NCBI GenBank assembly: GCA_016098155.1 | Contig: JAAAJB010000183.1 | Span: forward strand, 1-56,607 | Origin: Actinomortierella ambigua | Lineage: Eukaryota > Mortierellomycota > Mortierellomycetes > Mortierellales > Mortierellaceae | Direction: 5' to 3' | Length of the DNA: 56,607 nt | Shown: piece by piece, positions 25,135 to 36,436 of the stretch | Numbering within the stretch: position 1 is the first letter of the stretch | How the letters are laid out: the number at the start of each line of letters is the position of its first letter | Notes under the pieces: generated by a model | What the model was told of the DNA's origin: nothing | What the model saw: the letters and a program-made list of their open reading frames with translations, nothing else | Database searches by the model: none | Program-made: the position numbers and the translations under genes

Positions 25135-27687
25135 TCTGCAATGTCTTTTTTTTTTCTTCTCTTCTTCTTTGTTGACCTGTGCTCAACTCTGTACCCTTTG
25201 AATGAGCACTCTATGTATGTATGAAAGGCCGGAAGGGAGGAAGGAAGGTATGGTGTAGGTTAGTTATAGTGGTAGGAGTGGCGGGTAGTCAAGGGAAATT
25301 CAGGCAAAGGAGAGCGTGACTGCGTATTTTTCAGGAACGGCCTTGTTCGTTTGTGTGTGCTGAGATCAAACAGGGCCAAGCAATTCATCGTAAAGTCTGG
25401 CTATTACTGTGGTCAGTCAGGACAGGTCAAGAGCTGCAGATTGTTGGTCAGGCATACTCGAGTGGTGTAAGGAACGGAGAGGGAGAGAAGGATGAGAACG
25501 ATGGGGAGGACGAGGAGGAGAAGAAGGCAATCCGAGCTAGGAAGGAGCGACGATTGCTCAGGTTCTATCGACACGTCCACAAGTCGTCACTTTGGAGCGT
25601 TCTCCCCCTTTGGTTCTCTCCCCTATTGGAGTATGAACGCGTACTAGAATAACTTGGTTCTTCAAAAAATAGTCTACCTACGCGATCGACTACTATTAGT
25701 CTCTCTCTCAAGTCTCGCGAAAAGGAGTCGATGGGTGGTGGACTGGGTGCTAGTTCGCTGGCTAGCTAGGTCCCTGCCGTCCGTTGCATGACATCAGCAA
25801 GAAAGAGAGTTTTGCACGAGAGCATTCGTTTTTGTACGGGTCCTCTCACTCTTGCACACTCTTTAACTCTCTCTCTCTCTCTCCTTCTCCCTCCAATTCC
25901 CTTCGTGCGTAGAGGGGTACCTCTCTCCCCCCTCCCTCCGTCTCCCTCCAATCGAGATTGCACACAGAGCATGTTCTTGGGAATGAACCAGAGCTTGGGA
26001 GGTGCGGGAGAAAAAGAAAAAGTAGGGGGACCAAACACGCGTGACCTCGTACTAGACACTCCCCGAGCGAATTAGGGTCGACACTCGGACAGAGCTGCCC
26101 TTGCAGCCCTCCTCCCTTTGCAGCGTTGCGTTGCATGATCGGAGCAAAATTTGAGTTGTGCGACAACCCCAACCCCACTGTAGGCCTGGGGCCCTCCCCC
26201 TCATCCATTTGTAAGGTTGGACAAGAATAATGCGTGAAGGGTGGAACGGATGGATGGTTGGGTGGATAATGGGAGAAGCAAAGAGACAGAGAGGCGCGTC
26301 ATTGGCTCGTGGAAGTGGTTTGGAAGAGAGAGTCGAGCCACGAGTGACCCTGCTGGCCTACATTTTGTCGTTCACTAACCAATCCTGACTCACTGGATGG
26401 AAGGTTGTATGTATCTCTGCCTGACATGCGATCCTTTTCATAACTGTAAGTGTACACTTCTCCTTTCTGTCGTGCCATGTCATGCGCTCTGCCGAGGTAT
26501 GGAGAGTGAGAGTTACAAAGTCACTCGCGCACCCGCCCAGCTCACGGAGCTACAGAACACGGGCGAGCCAGATCCGTTGACCCTGGCCATGACTGACCTT
26601 GACCCAGTCTGTTTTCTCGTTCCTTTCCCTTCCATTCCCATCATTCATTTTTTGGGGGTCATCATCCGTTTAAAAAGAAGTTGTTTCATCCTTCACTGGC
26701 CCCGCTCTCTCCCCTTCTTCATTTCTCCACATATCATTATACCTTTCTAACGGACACGCTCTCGACGTGCAAGGTTCCTCCAAGCTTTCTGTTTGCAAGT
26801 TATCACCAACATCCCAGACAAGTTTTCTCTTCCCAGCCTCCCTTCGGTCTCTGTCCAATCCCCCCCCCCCGATCCTACGGCTGCCACAACGACCGCGTAG
26901 CGAGGTCCACCACTGACCCTTCCTGGCCCTTCAAGGTGCCCACCGGCACGGTATCACTCTACCCACCGTTTCTCTTTGTTCCAAGGTTGTCGTTGTTCAC
27001 TTGGTAAGCCACGCCTACAAAAATAAACCAGGAGGGATAGCAGGCCGGCTTGCTTGAGCAAGTTTTCATATCTCTCACAAAGGAGGGCGAAAAATGAGTG
27101 GGGTCCCGAACTGCTCATCTTTGGTTTCTTCCGGCAATGGGGTCAAGTTGCCCCTCCTCTCCTAGACATGTTGTTGTTCTCCCCTCCCGTATCGCTCTCT
27201 AGTTTTCTTTGTACCTTTTTATTTTGTCTTGTCTTTTTTAGTTTCTCAGTGTGGAAGTGAATAACCTCTGTGTGGTGGGGTGTGCATTCAATGGGATTGC
27301 CCAATGCATCGCCGTCATCTCTTGTTGACTTTGTCCCCCCCTCCCTCTTCCCCCTTTGCCCTCCTCCTTTTAAAATCCGCTACCTCTCACTCCTTTTTTC
27401 TTTCCCAACCTTTTTTATCTTTTTCCCTCTCTTTTTTTTTCTTTCTTTCCTCTAACATCCACCACTCGATCATCTCGTTTTTCTTTTCGTTGTTGTTGTC
27501 GGCACGACCAGGACTTGAGAAAAACAGCAAAGCATAGCGAGCACACAAAAAGTCTCGGATAACACCTCAGTGACAGACATTTGAACCCCAGGATCCAAGG
27601 ACACCACTCCCTCCATTTTCCCCGACTCTCATCAACACTTTGCCGCCTCTTCAACAATCATCAACAACAACACTCCCGACCCCAGCA
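25135..27687. other. long divergent intergenic region
   Basis: This 2.55 kb lies between COQ8 (minus) and the kinase gene (plus). It has CT/GA-rich tracts (25700-25930), T-rich DNA from about 27160 and a C/T-rich leader up to 27687. No convincing exon was found. Confidence 0.45.
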
Positions 27688-30670
27688 ATGCTTCGAAAGG
27701 CCAACGGGTACTTTGACTACCAGCTCGTGACACCCCCCGGCGAGGTTCCGGTGGCGCCAGCCGCCAAGGGTTTCCAGACCATCGAGCGACATTTCGATCA
27801 GGGGCTCGAGAACGAAACAGCCGCCACGCTCAACCAGCGCATCAAGGCAGAGCTAGTCGTCATGTGCCAAGATCGAGGTGCGTCACCTTGACCTTTTTTT
27901 CTTTCTTTCTTTCTTTTTCCTCTACGTTGAGAGGCATGCGATAGGACAGGAACACAGGAATGGCTGGGTCTTCCCACTCTTGTTGTTGTGTGTGAGAGAG
28001 GACAAAAGCAAAAAAACAGGAAGCGCGATACGCATGGAGGCACACCCATTCCAGAGAAACGAGGAGAGAGAGAGAGAGAGAAGGATGATACCACCGCCAA
28101 TGCCACCACCACCAAATGCCGCCACCCAACTTTGCACATATCCCCTCAATCTCTTTGTTGTTGTGCTCCCATGGATTCTCACCTTGCATGTGAGAGAGTC
28201 CATGCTGACAAGTGGCCACATCCTCACTCTCTCTCTGTTGTCCCGTGCTACAGTGGCATTGAACCACGAGCGTGAGAGAGATAGAGAGATAGAGAGAGAT
28301 AGAGAGAGAGGGCGAGCGAGGGAGGGGGAAAGAGGAGAAAGGGGGGTTGGGTGGAGGAGTGTGGTGGAAAACGATGTTGTGTTCTGTGCGTGCATGGGTT
28401 GGGTCACAAAGAATCCCCTACCCGATGAATGCTAACCTCCTATTCGTACTCATGCTCTCTTTCTCTTTTCTCTTTCTATCTATCTATTCGTCCCTTTGCA
28501 CCCTTTTCTGACGTCCTGGTCTTTGTTTACATTGTTGGGGGGATGTTGATATGCGCCCTTTTTCTTTCTCTCTCTCTTTCTCGTTCTCCCCATTCATGAC
28601 GATGTTCGCGGCGCTCTTGTCGATTTCGTCTGTATTGACTGAAATGTATCATCGTCATCGGCTTTTTTTTGTCGTTACTCCTCCCTTCGCCCCCCCCCCG
28701 CCCCTTTCTTTCCTTACCCATGTTGCTCAACCACTCAATTTCTTTATGGTTCAAAAGGTATCAATGCCGAGGGCGACAAACAGACTCTTGTTCAAGCACT
28801 CCTTGACTGGGTAAGAATCTCGAACAGAAAGAGTACATTGTGAAAACAAGACATTTGTGTGTACGACATGAAAGTGGGTGAAGTGAACCCCCTCACCCAT
28901 CTCTCTCTTGTCACTCTCTTGCTCACTTACATCACTCTTTTCTATTTTTTTTTGTGCGACTCAATCTATCGAAAAAAAAACTCCCGACGACAACAGTTGC
29001 AAGCCAAACCCATCCCAGCTCCATCGACGCCCAAGCTATGTTCGATTGAGCCAGAGATGGTGCCGAAGAAGGCACCCATCAACACCGTGTACCTCAACTC
29101 ACTGCTGTTGGACGGCAACTTTCAGGGCGAGATTGTCTACGAGAATCTTCAGGTTGGACGCAAGCTAGGCTCGGGCGGCTTCAAGGATTGCTACGAGGGC
29201 AAGTACATGGGCGAAACCGTCGCCATTGGCGAGCTGCGCGTCCAAAACTTTACAGAGATGGACATTACCGAGATGAAGCACGAGATCAGCGTCCTCAAGC
29301 AGCTCCGCCACGAAAACATCATCCGCTTCATTGGCGTCTGTACAGACATCAAACACCTCTGCATCGTCACCGAGCTCTGTGAGAATGGCGACCTCTACGA
29401 TTTCATGCGCAAAAGCAAGAAGCCTTCCTTTGGCCAGCTGGTAAGACTCGAAATGGGGTAGGGACAGAGGCGAAAAAAAAAGGTTGTATGTGTACGGTAT
29501 ACCCTAACACCCTTCTATTTACCCAACTCACCCTCTCAATGTAGATCATGTATATGCACGACATTGCCTTGGTACGCGACGACTAGATACTTTTTCATTA
29601 TGCGGCTTTTGGAACTTGGAGCATCAACAGTGAGATGTACTGACACTGGCGTTGGTTTTCCCATCCTGTTTCTTAGGCATGCGCATATCTTCACACACGA
29701 CGACCCAGCATCATCCACCGAGTATGTCTTTGTTGGCAGGAGCATTGTTGTCCTATTTTGCAATGCAAGAGATCACTGAAGCACCAACACTTATCCTTGT
29801 CTTCTTTCTATCTGCACTTTCTTTTTTCTTGATGGTCGGTCGAATAGGATCTCAAATCCATGAATATCCTTGTAAGTAAACCATATTCCCCCGGTGTCAA
29901 TGAACAACAGTATTACATTGTTCATGTTGCAAGTGTGAAAGACTCACACTTTTCTTGTCCAAAAAATCCACTCGATGGATTAGATTTCTGCCGACTTTCG
30001 AGCCAAGATCAATGACTTTGGACTGGCTCGTATCCGACCAAGGGCAAATGCTTCTCTGCATACACAGTGCGGAACTCCCAACTGGCAAGGTACGAGAAAA
30101 GAGAAGAGGAGAGTGAAGGAGAGGACGGTGGTTGTTCCTGATCTTGCTACTGCATTCCTTTTTTTTCTTTACGCAACGAAAAAAAAAGACAAAGACTAAC
30201 GTCATGACCGTCTCTATTCACTCTGAACGTGCACCAAAACACCACACCGTTCATTTTACCTGTCTTTGCGTCATCCTAGCCCCCGAGTTTTGGACATCCA
30301 ACCCAAGCTACACCGAGAAGGTTGACGTCTATGCCTGTGGGTTGATCTACTGGGAGATTCTCTCGTGGAGCGAACTTGGATATCCGTACCACTATCTGAC
30401 AGAGCACCAGCTCTACGAAGCAGGTAAGAAGCACCAGAAGGGAGTCTCTTGTTCTATTAGCCATCTTGCAATCATCTGGATGGGTGAAAACTCACTCTAC
30501 TCGTCTCTTTTTGTATAGTGCGCGACAAGGAAGAGCGTCCCCCGCTGGACAAGCTGCGCAAGTACCCACAGTCACTGCTGGCGTTGATCCAGGATATGTG
30601 GCGCAAGGACCCCAAGAAGCGTCCATCCATGTCGCATGTTGTCGACCGCCTGGCTGAATACCTCATCTAA
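27688..30670 (+). CDS. SAP-domain protein kinase with WNK-like lysine placement
   Basis: Nine exons join in phase: 27688-27877, 28758-28810, 28997-29440, 29545-29571, 29677-29721, 29848-29871, 29984-30089, 30280-30423, 30519-30670; 394 residues. A SAP-like motif spans about residues 47-81 (LNQRIKAELVVMCQDRG, then INAEGDKQTLVQALLDW). The kinase domain runs from about 130 to the end: glycine loop GSGGFKDCYEG, αC EMKHEISVL, RHENIIRFIGVC, catalytic IIHRDLKSMNIL, INDFGLAR, GTPNWQAPEFW and the TKL-like end MWRKDPKKRPSM. The β3 lysine of the VAIK motif is replaced by Gly159 (VAIGEL), while Lys144 lies in the glycine loop. The HRD and DFG residues are present, so activity is plausible. SAP domains often bind nucleic acid; substrate and location are unknown. 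Confidence 0.88.
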
Positions 30671-31131
30671 TGGAAGGGAGTCTTCTCTCTATTGCCTCTT
30701 TTTTTTTTCTTTTTTCTTTTTTTTTTCCCTATTTTTTTTTCTGGCGTTTGTTTTTGGTTCTTTCTTCACGCTCCCACCGACAATACTTGCTTCCATTTTC
30801 TCTCTTCCTCCCCAATCGTTTTGTTCTATGCGAGAACTTGTAGTTTTCTCATTGTAGTGCAGTAGCTCCTCCTCTAGTTCCTTCTCTCTCCTATTCTCCT
30901 TCCCTTCCCCTTCCTACTCCACTTTGTATACCATTCTTTTGAACAATAGAAACAAAAAAACAACCCCAAAAACAGATCTGATAACTTGTTCGGGTTACCC
31001 CGATATGAAAAATGTTCGGGGATTGCACAGGGACGGGAGGGAGCAATGTGGCTTGAACCTTCGGATCCGGTGGATTTTAAGGCACCCTCCAGAACTCAGA
31101 GTTGATCAACTTTACTTTTTTTTTATTGGAC
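30671..31131. other. 3' region of the kinase gene and upstream of COA8
   Basis: T-rich DNA follows the kinase stop (30700-30740). A short GC-containing stretch at 31010-31100 resembles a degraded tRNA T-arm but does not fold. No gene is seen. Confidence 0.4.
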
Positions 31132-32028
31132 ATGATGCATGCAAGGTCACTCATGCACAAGGTACAACAGGAACTGCATGCACTCATGCTCAACCAACCG
31201 AGGCTGAGAATGCAACAACGAAGAAGGAGAGGAAGTGGCTCTAAAACCTTTGTTTTTCTTCTTTCCGGGAAGGATAGACGTTACACGCTGCAGTAGCACC
31301 GTCACGGACACGGACGGCTGCAGCGGTCACCACCACCACCCCTCGTCTTTGGTTCTACTCGACAACCACCACCACCACCACCACCACCACCTCTTCTTCC
31401 TCTTCGTCCACGGATACCCAACCTCCAACCTCCACCACCTCCACCACCTCCACCACCATCGCCAAGCGCTCCACCCGCCCAAAGTTTCTGAACCCGTCCA
31501 CAAACCGGGACAAGTTCCTGGTCGGCACGGCGCACCCGGTCTCGAACCTGCGTCCTGTCTTGTACCCGATCCCGGACCACGAATCCGAGGCCGATCGCCA
31601 GCTTCGTGAGAGGCGCGAGCGTGTCGATGCCTTTAACCAGGATTTCTGGGCACGGAACAATGCCTTGTTTATCCAGGCCAAGGCCGATTATGAAGCTATG
31701 GGTAAAGTATTGATCATCCTTTTATGTTCAGCTGCGGAGGAGCAGGAAAGAAGAAGACGTACCCATTTTTCTAATCTGTCCTTTTTTTTTTTTTTTTCCT
31801 TTTTTCCTAATCATGCTGGGTGGGCGAATCCCTTGTGAAAAAATAGCCCTGGAGAAGAATGGTGGATCGCCCGTGACGTCGGAGCAATTGTCGGTCTTTT
31901 ACAAGGACTTTTTGGACAAGGCCTATGACCGACAGATGGAGTACAACAGGCAGTGGTGGATCGAGAACATGGGCCTGTTGTGGCCCTCCGCCAAAGCCGT
32001 CTTTCGGAAGTGGACCAACCGTTCATAG
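31132..32028 (+). CDS. COA8: COA8/APOPT1-type cytochrome c oxidase assembly factor
   Basis: Exons 31132-31161, 31278-31701 and 31847-32028 give 211 residues. The C-terminal 120 residues match COA8: SNLRPVLYPIPDHES, then RERRERVDAFNQDFWARNN, LSVFYKDFLDKAYDRQMEYN and RQWWIENMGLLWPSAKA. COA8 is a matrix protein that protects cytochrome c oxidase assembly from oxidative stress. The first exon gives MMHARSLMHK and leads into an Arg/Ala-rich segment ending PRLWFYST, which looks like a mitochondrial presequence. It is followed by a poly-Thr/poly-Ser stretch encoded by ACC repeats. The first intron (116 nt, AAG/GTACAA to GGATAG) is less certain than the second; an ATG elsewhere cannot be excluded. 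Confidence 0.83.
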
Positions 32029-32472
32029 GAGAGACGATTGATGCTCCCCTTTTTTTCTTTCTGTAAAGAGGAAAAACAGCACACATATATTCAAACACAC
32101 ACACATACATACACAATTGCCAACATCGTCTATGAAGACGGAAAAAAAAAGGTCAAGAACATGGAACAAACCAAACCAAACCAAACTAAATCACATCCAC
32201 TTCACTGCCTTCTCTTGTTTTTTTTTTGGCCTCTCTCCAATGCTAGAACAATTGAGCGACTCTGTACAATAAATGATCAATCCTCCTTTCTAAACCCTGA
32301 ATAGTTTGCTCCGCACAACCAAACGAGGGGAATAAATAAATAAATAAAAACTGTACGACATGATATTCGCAACATGTTGGTTCTGTGCATTTCTCTAATG
32401 ATACATTTATTTTTTTTTCTCCTCCCACCTCCTATTCCTCCAGGATGTCCGTAGTTCTTCTTGATTTACGTA
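32029..32472. other. convergent 3' region of COA8 and TES1
   Basis: CA-type repeats occur near 32096-32114, with A and T runs and AATAAATAAATAAA at 32331-32348. No gene is seen. Confidence 0.5.
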
Positions 32473-34352
32473 TTACAACTTTGAATTCTCCTGCTTCTTG
32501 GGCTTTGCCTCCGACAATCGAACAACGCCCTCTTGCGCGACAGACACCGCCAATGTGCCATCCTCCTTGTAGATCCGACCAAATGCCAAGCCACGGTCAC
32601 ATCCGGATCGAGGACTTGAAAAAAAAAAAAGAAAAAAAGAAAGAAAGAAAGGAGACACCACCACGAAGCTTAGCGTTAGCAAAATAAAAAAAAATCCCCA
32701 GAATGAAAATATCCTCTCAATATTTGCCTTCTTTTTTCTATTCTCCTTCCCCTTTCTTACCTCTCACAAACATAGAGCATCCACTCATCAGCCCGGAAGG
32801 GGCAATGGAACCACATGGAATGATCCAACGACGCCATCATTCCGATCCGGGGCTTGTCCGACGATTTCGGCGTGAACCACGTCGACCCGTACGCGAGCGG
32901 CACCGTGTTCAACAGGTTATGGTCCGACCCATACGCGACCACGCATTGGTGCAGCGCCAAGTCGTTGCCCAACGACCCCTTGGCCTTGATCCACATCGTC
33001 TGCTGCGTCCGCACAGGCGGCTCTGTGATGTCCCGTAGCGTGTGCTTGCGCGTGTCCTTAAACTCGAGTGCAATGGGCTGGAAGGAAGAGAGGGTGAAGG
33101 GGGGGGGAAGGAGCCGAAGGGTGACGAGGAGGGTAAGTCAGGTGGGGAAAAAAAGGGTGAGGGATGATGTAGGAATGATAATACCCTCAAGTTTGTGCGT
33201 GTGCGTGTGTGTGTGTTTTTTTTTTACCTCGTCCAGGCGCAACTTGAGCATGTCCTGAAAGTTCTCGGGGACCTTTGGGTTCTGGAGCATGGCCTGGATG
33301 AGCTCCTCCTGCGAGGACAGGGTGCTGTGGTGCGGCACATCTGGCATTGGGTATTGGTGGCTTAGGGCATTTGGGCGGGGCACCTGGTAGCTGGCCGTGC
33401 AAGTGAAGATGGCTTTGCCGCGCTGCTTGGCTGTCACGGTTCTTGTGCAGTACGATTTGCCTATTGGATGTGGCAGTTGGGTGGTGGGTGGGGGGATAAA
33501 CGTTCATCCCCACATGAAAAAAAAATTAGGTTCTATGATAAAAAAATAACAAATGCGGGTACTTCCACGTGCATGGGAGCCGAGAACCATCCTAATCTCT
33601 TCTTTATGAAGAAAGGAAACGAGGAAGAGAGAAAGAGAAAGACCCCAGTACAAGTTCAATCGCACTTACCATCACGAACTCGGTTGACTTCGTACAGGAT
33701 GGGTAGAGTGCTGTCGCCAGGAAGAAGGAAATATGAATGGAGCGACTAGCAAAAAAAAAAAAAAAAAAAGTAGATCCCCAAAGAGTAGGTCAGCTTATCC
33801 TGTCCCTTCGCGTGGTTGATTCCTCGGTCAACTCGTCCAGATAATGTCCCTTACATGCACCGAGTAATCGGAAGAAACTGTCTTTGTAGCTGCAACAAGC
33901 GCCTGTCCAACCACTTGGCCGCCTACAGGATAGAAGGACAATAAGAGAGAGAGAGAGAGACAACCGATGCAAGTTAGTCTTACTTTCATCTTCACCTTGA
34001 TTCAAAAGCGCCCCTCCGGATTGTAGTTTCCAACGTACCAAAGACACCACGACCACCCATGGGGATCCACAGGGTCTTGGAACGGAAGAGATCTGTGTCA
34101 ATCTCCTCTAGATCGAGCATGCGCTCGACCACGGTGTCTATAGCATGCACACACACATAAAGCGAGAGGAAAGAAGTGAGTGAGGGACGTCGATCTCTGG
34201 AACGGAAGAGCACCGGCCCGGTGGGGGGCAAGCCAGGCTGAGTGGGAATATCGGGGGTTCTTTCCCCCACCCAGTGTGGCTGTGGGCCCTGTAACACAAC
34301 TGTAAGTACCCTTTTGAACAGCAGGAGTTTCTGACATGGCAGTGCTTGACAT
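32473..34352 (-). CDS. TES1: peroxisomal acyl-CoA thioesterase II (TesB/Tes1 type)
   Basis: Seven exons on the minus strand (34352-34310, 34137-34039, 33922-33855, 33745-33670, 33460-33228, 33077-32761, 32614-32473) give 325 residues. It is a double-hotdog thioesterase that hydrolyses fatty acyl-CoA to free acid and CoA. Landmarks are GGRGVFGGQVVGQALVAA, LHSYFLLPGDSTLPILYEV, SYCTRTVTAKQ, MMASLDHSMWFH and GRIYKEDGTLAVSVAQEGVV. The protein ends in SKL, a classical PTS1 peroxisomal import signal, consistent with yeast Tes1. An in-frame second ATG (34337) would remove only five residues. The introns contain GT/GA microsatellites. The gene points away from COA8's promoter and shares no obvious regulation with neighbours. 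Confidence 0.94.
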
Positions 34353-34864
34353 GAATGAGCGAATGAATGTATGAACAATGAGAGAGAGAGAGGAGAGAGA
34401 GAGAGAATGTGTGTGTGTGAATTGTGTGTCCGTGTGTGAGGAAAGAAAGAGTGGAAGAAGGCAAGAGGAACGGGGGGAGGGGGGCAACAAAATACTTTTT
34501 TTTTTTGGGTGATGTGGACCACAACGGCGAGTTGTATGGTTTGGCAATCTCGCTGACCAACAGGAACCTTTTTTCCTTTAACGATTCTGTCCGCTCCCTC
34601 GCCACCCTGCCCGCCCCCTTTCACGAAACACACCACAACTCTATACGCAACACAGCCTATGGGGCCCTCAAACATCGTTCTGCCACCACTCTCTTTGTTC
34701 ACTCGTCTGCAAAACACATCGACAACTTTTGCACATCTCCCGAGCGAGCCGAAGCACCAACGTGAATGTTGTTTTGGGGGAGGGGGGGAGGAAAGAGAAA
34801 TAATTTATTTTACGATGCAATTGAGCGGGAAGGATGGGGTGATAGTTTTGGCGACTACTCCTCT
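34353..34864. other. intergenic, TES1 promoter and fRMsr 3' end
   Basis: GA and GT repeats (34380-34440) lie just upstream of the TES1 start; a T run lies at 34497-34506. No gene is seen. Confidence 0.45.
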
Positions 34865-35727
34865 TTACGCGCCGAGAATGCTACGCCAGTCGCAGGCCTC
34901 GACAAGAATCTTGGCCACAGCCTCCAACCCTTCCTGATCCACCTCATCAAAACCCTCCACCACCTCGCAATCTAGATCCAGTACGCCAATAACGCGCTGG
35001 ACAGGGTGGGAGAAAGAAGGATATTGTTAGAAGAAAAGGTGAGAGAGAGAGTGTGTGTGTGTCTGTGTATGTGCGTGTGTGTGTAATACTTACCCCATTG
35101 AGGTCGAGAGGAACAACAATCTCCGAGTTGGATGCAGAATCGCAAGCAATATGTCCGGGGAAGGAATGCACGTCCTTGACCAGCTGCGTCTTGTTCTGCT
35201 GAGCAGCTGTCCCGCACACGCCTCGACCAAACCGAATCTCTGTGCAGGCAACCTAAGGGAGGGGGTGGGGACAGAGAACGCCAGTGAACAACGGGGGGCT
35301 TTACCAAGAGTAGATATGCTGCACTCTTAACCATTGCCTACAAGTCAAGACCTACCTTGCCCTGGAATGGTCCCAGGATCAACGACGGCGTCGCTTGAGT
35401 CGGATCCAGAAGGTAGAATCCGGCCCAATTGATCGGCTTGGCTGTCACTTGGCGAAGGCCATGGTAGATAAGTGCAGAAGCGTTTGCCAGGTTGGTGACC
35501 TAGACAACCCCAACGAAGAGTGTGAATAGGTGTGAGATTGCAATACATCACCGTTGCACCGTTGATGGGAGCGTCGGGGCAGCGGCCCCTTCTTTCTGAT
35601 GTAGAAGATTGTTCCTCCTCTCCCTTACCCAGTTGCGCTGACCAACGACAATAGCTTCGATTTGTTCCTTCAGCTCCGAGTAAAACTCCTCCTTGGAGGA
35701 CGCTGTGGATGTAGGGACATTGACCAT
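34865..35727 (-). CDS. free methionine-(R)-sulfoxide reductase (GAF domain)
   Basis: Four exons on the minus strand (35727-35629, 35499-35356, 35252-35094, 34996-34865) give 177 residues, the usual fRMsr length. The enzyme reduces free methionine-R-sulfoxide using thioredoxin. The single GAF domain shows NWVTNLANASALIYH, INWAGFYLLDP, LILGPFQGKVAC and VLDLDCEVVEGFDEVD. The three family cysteines are at residues 84 (VACTEI), 94 (GRGVCG) and 118 (HIACDS), the same numbering as the E. coli enzyme. All exon joins are phase 0. The start is the ATG at 35727 (MVNVPTSTASSKEEF); the frame extends upstream only with a GTG. The protein is probably cytosolic, since no targeting signal is visible. Confidence 0.94.
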
Positions 35728-36436
35728 GATGAATGTGCGAATGACAAAAGGCTGGCTAGTTTGATGCGGGGGTAAAAAGAATGTAAAGAAAACCACTCGT
35801 AGTAGAAATAGAGGCAGGGAACAAGGTCAAATTTCTCAGTCCGACCTCTGAAAAATGGTGCAATCGCCCCTCTCCACACTATCCAGATATGTCATTGGGT
35901 AGATCAGGATATAGCATGCAATGGAGACAAGAGTTTGTCTTCCCACGGTGTATATCATAGTGCCCTTTTTTTCTTTCTTCGCAAGCCAACCCTTTCATGG
36001 GAGCACTACTTGAAATGGCAGGCGGTGTGTGTGGTAGACATGTCGATCGTCGGGCGTGCCTCTTCGTGTTGACTACAGAGTAAGAAGGTGCGAAGTGTCT
36101 CCTTCAGGGTAGAGCGCGATCCTCCTTTTTCCTCATTTCCCCCTATCCGAACCCTCTTTCGAAGACGTCTTTTATCTCTTGGCGGGGACGATGAAGAAAA
36201 AGTCATAGCTTCCCACTTTCCAAGTGCGTCTGTGGGCGTACATAGTCGTCCGTGAGGATAAGGCGACAATGGGCCGTAGATTTTGTCTCTCAAAATTCAA
36301 GTCTACGTCACGCAGAATCTTTTCGCAAGTTTGACTCACTGGCTTTTGGAGAGGGATATATTACCCCAGAGGTTCAGGGAAAAAGTGCCATCGATCAGAT
36401 CGTTCTCATCGTCCTCCAAGGAACAACACCACAACC
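35728..36436. other. divergent promoter region of fRMsr and FRS1
   Basis: No coding sequence is visible. The FRS1 start is preceded by an A/C-rich leader (acaacaccacaacc). Confidence 0.45.

Noticed and set aside
31030..31100. tRNA-Leu-like sequence on the minus strand (CTTAAAATC loop, GGTTCAAGCC)
   Set aside because: The T-stem halves do not pair and no matching acceptor stem is present; at most a chance or degraded resemblance.
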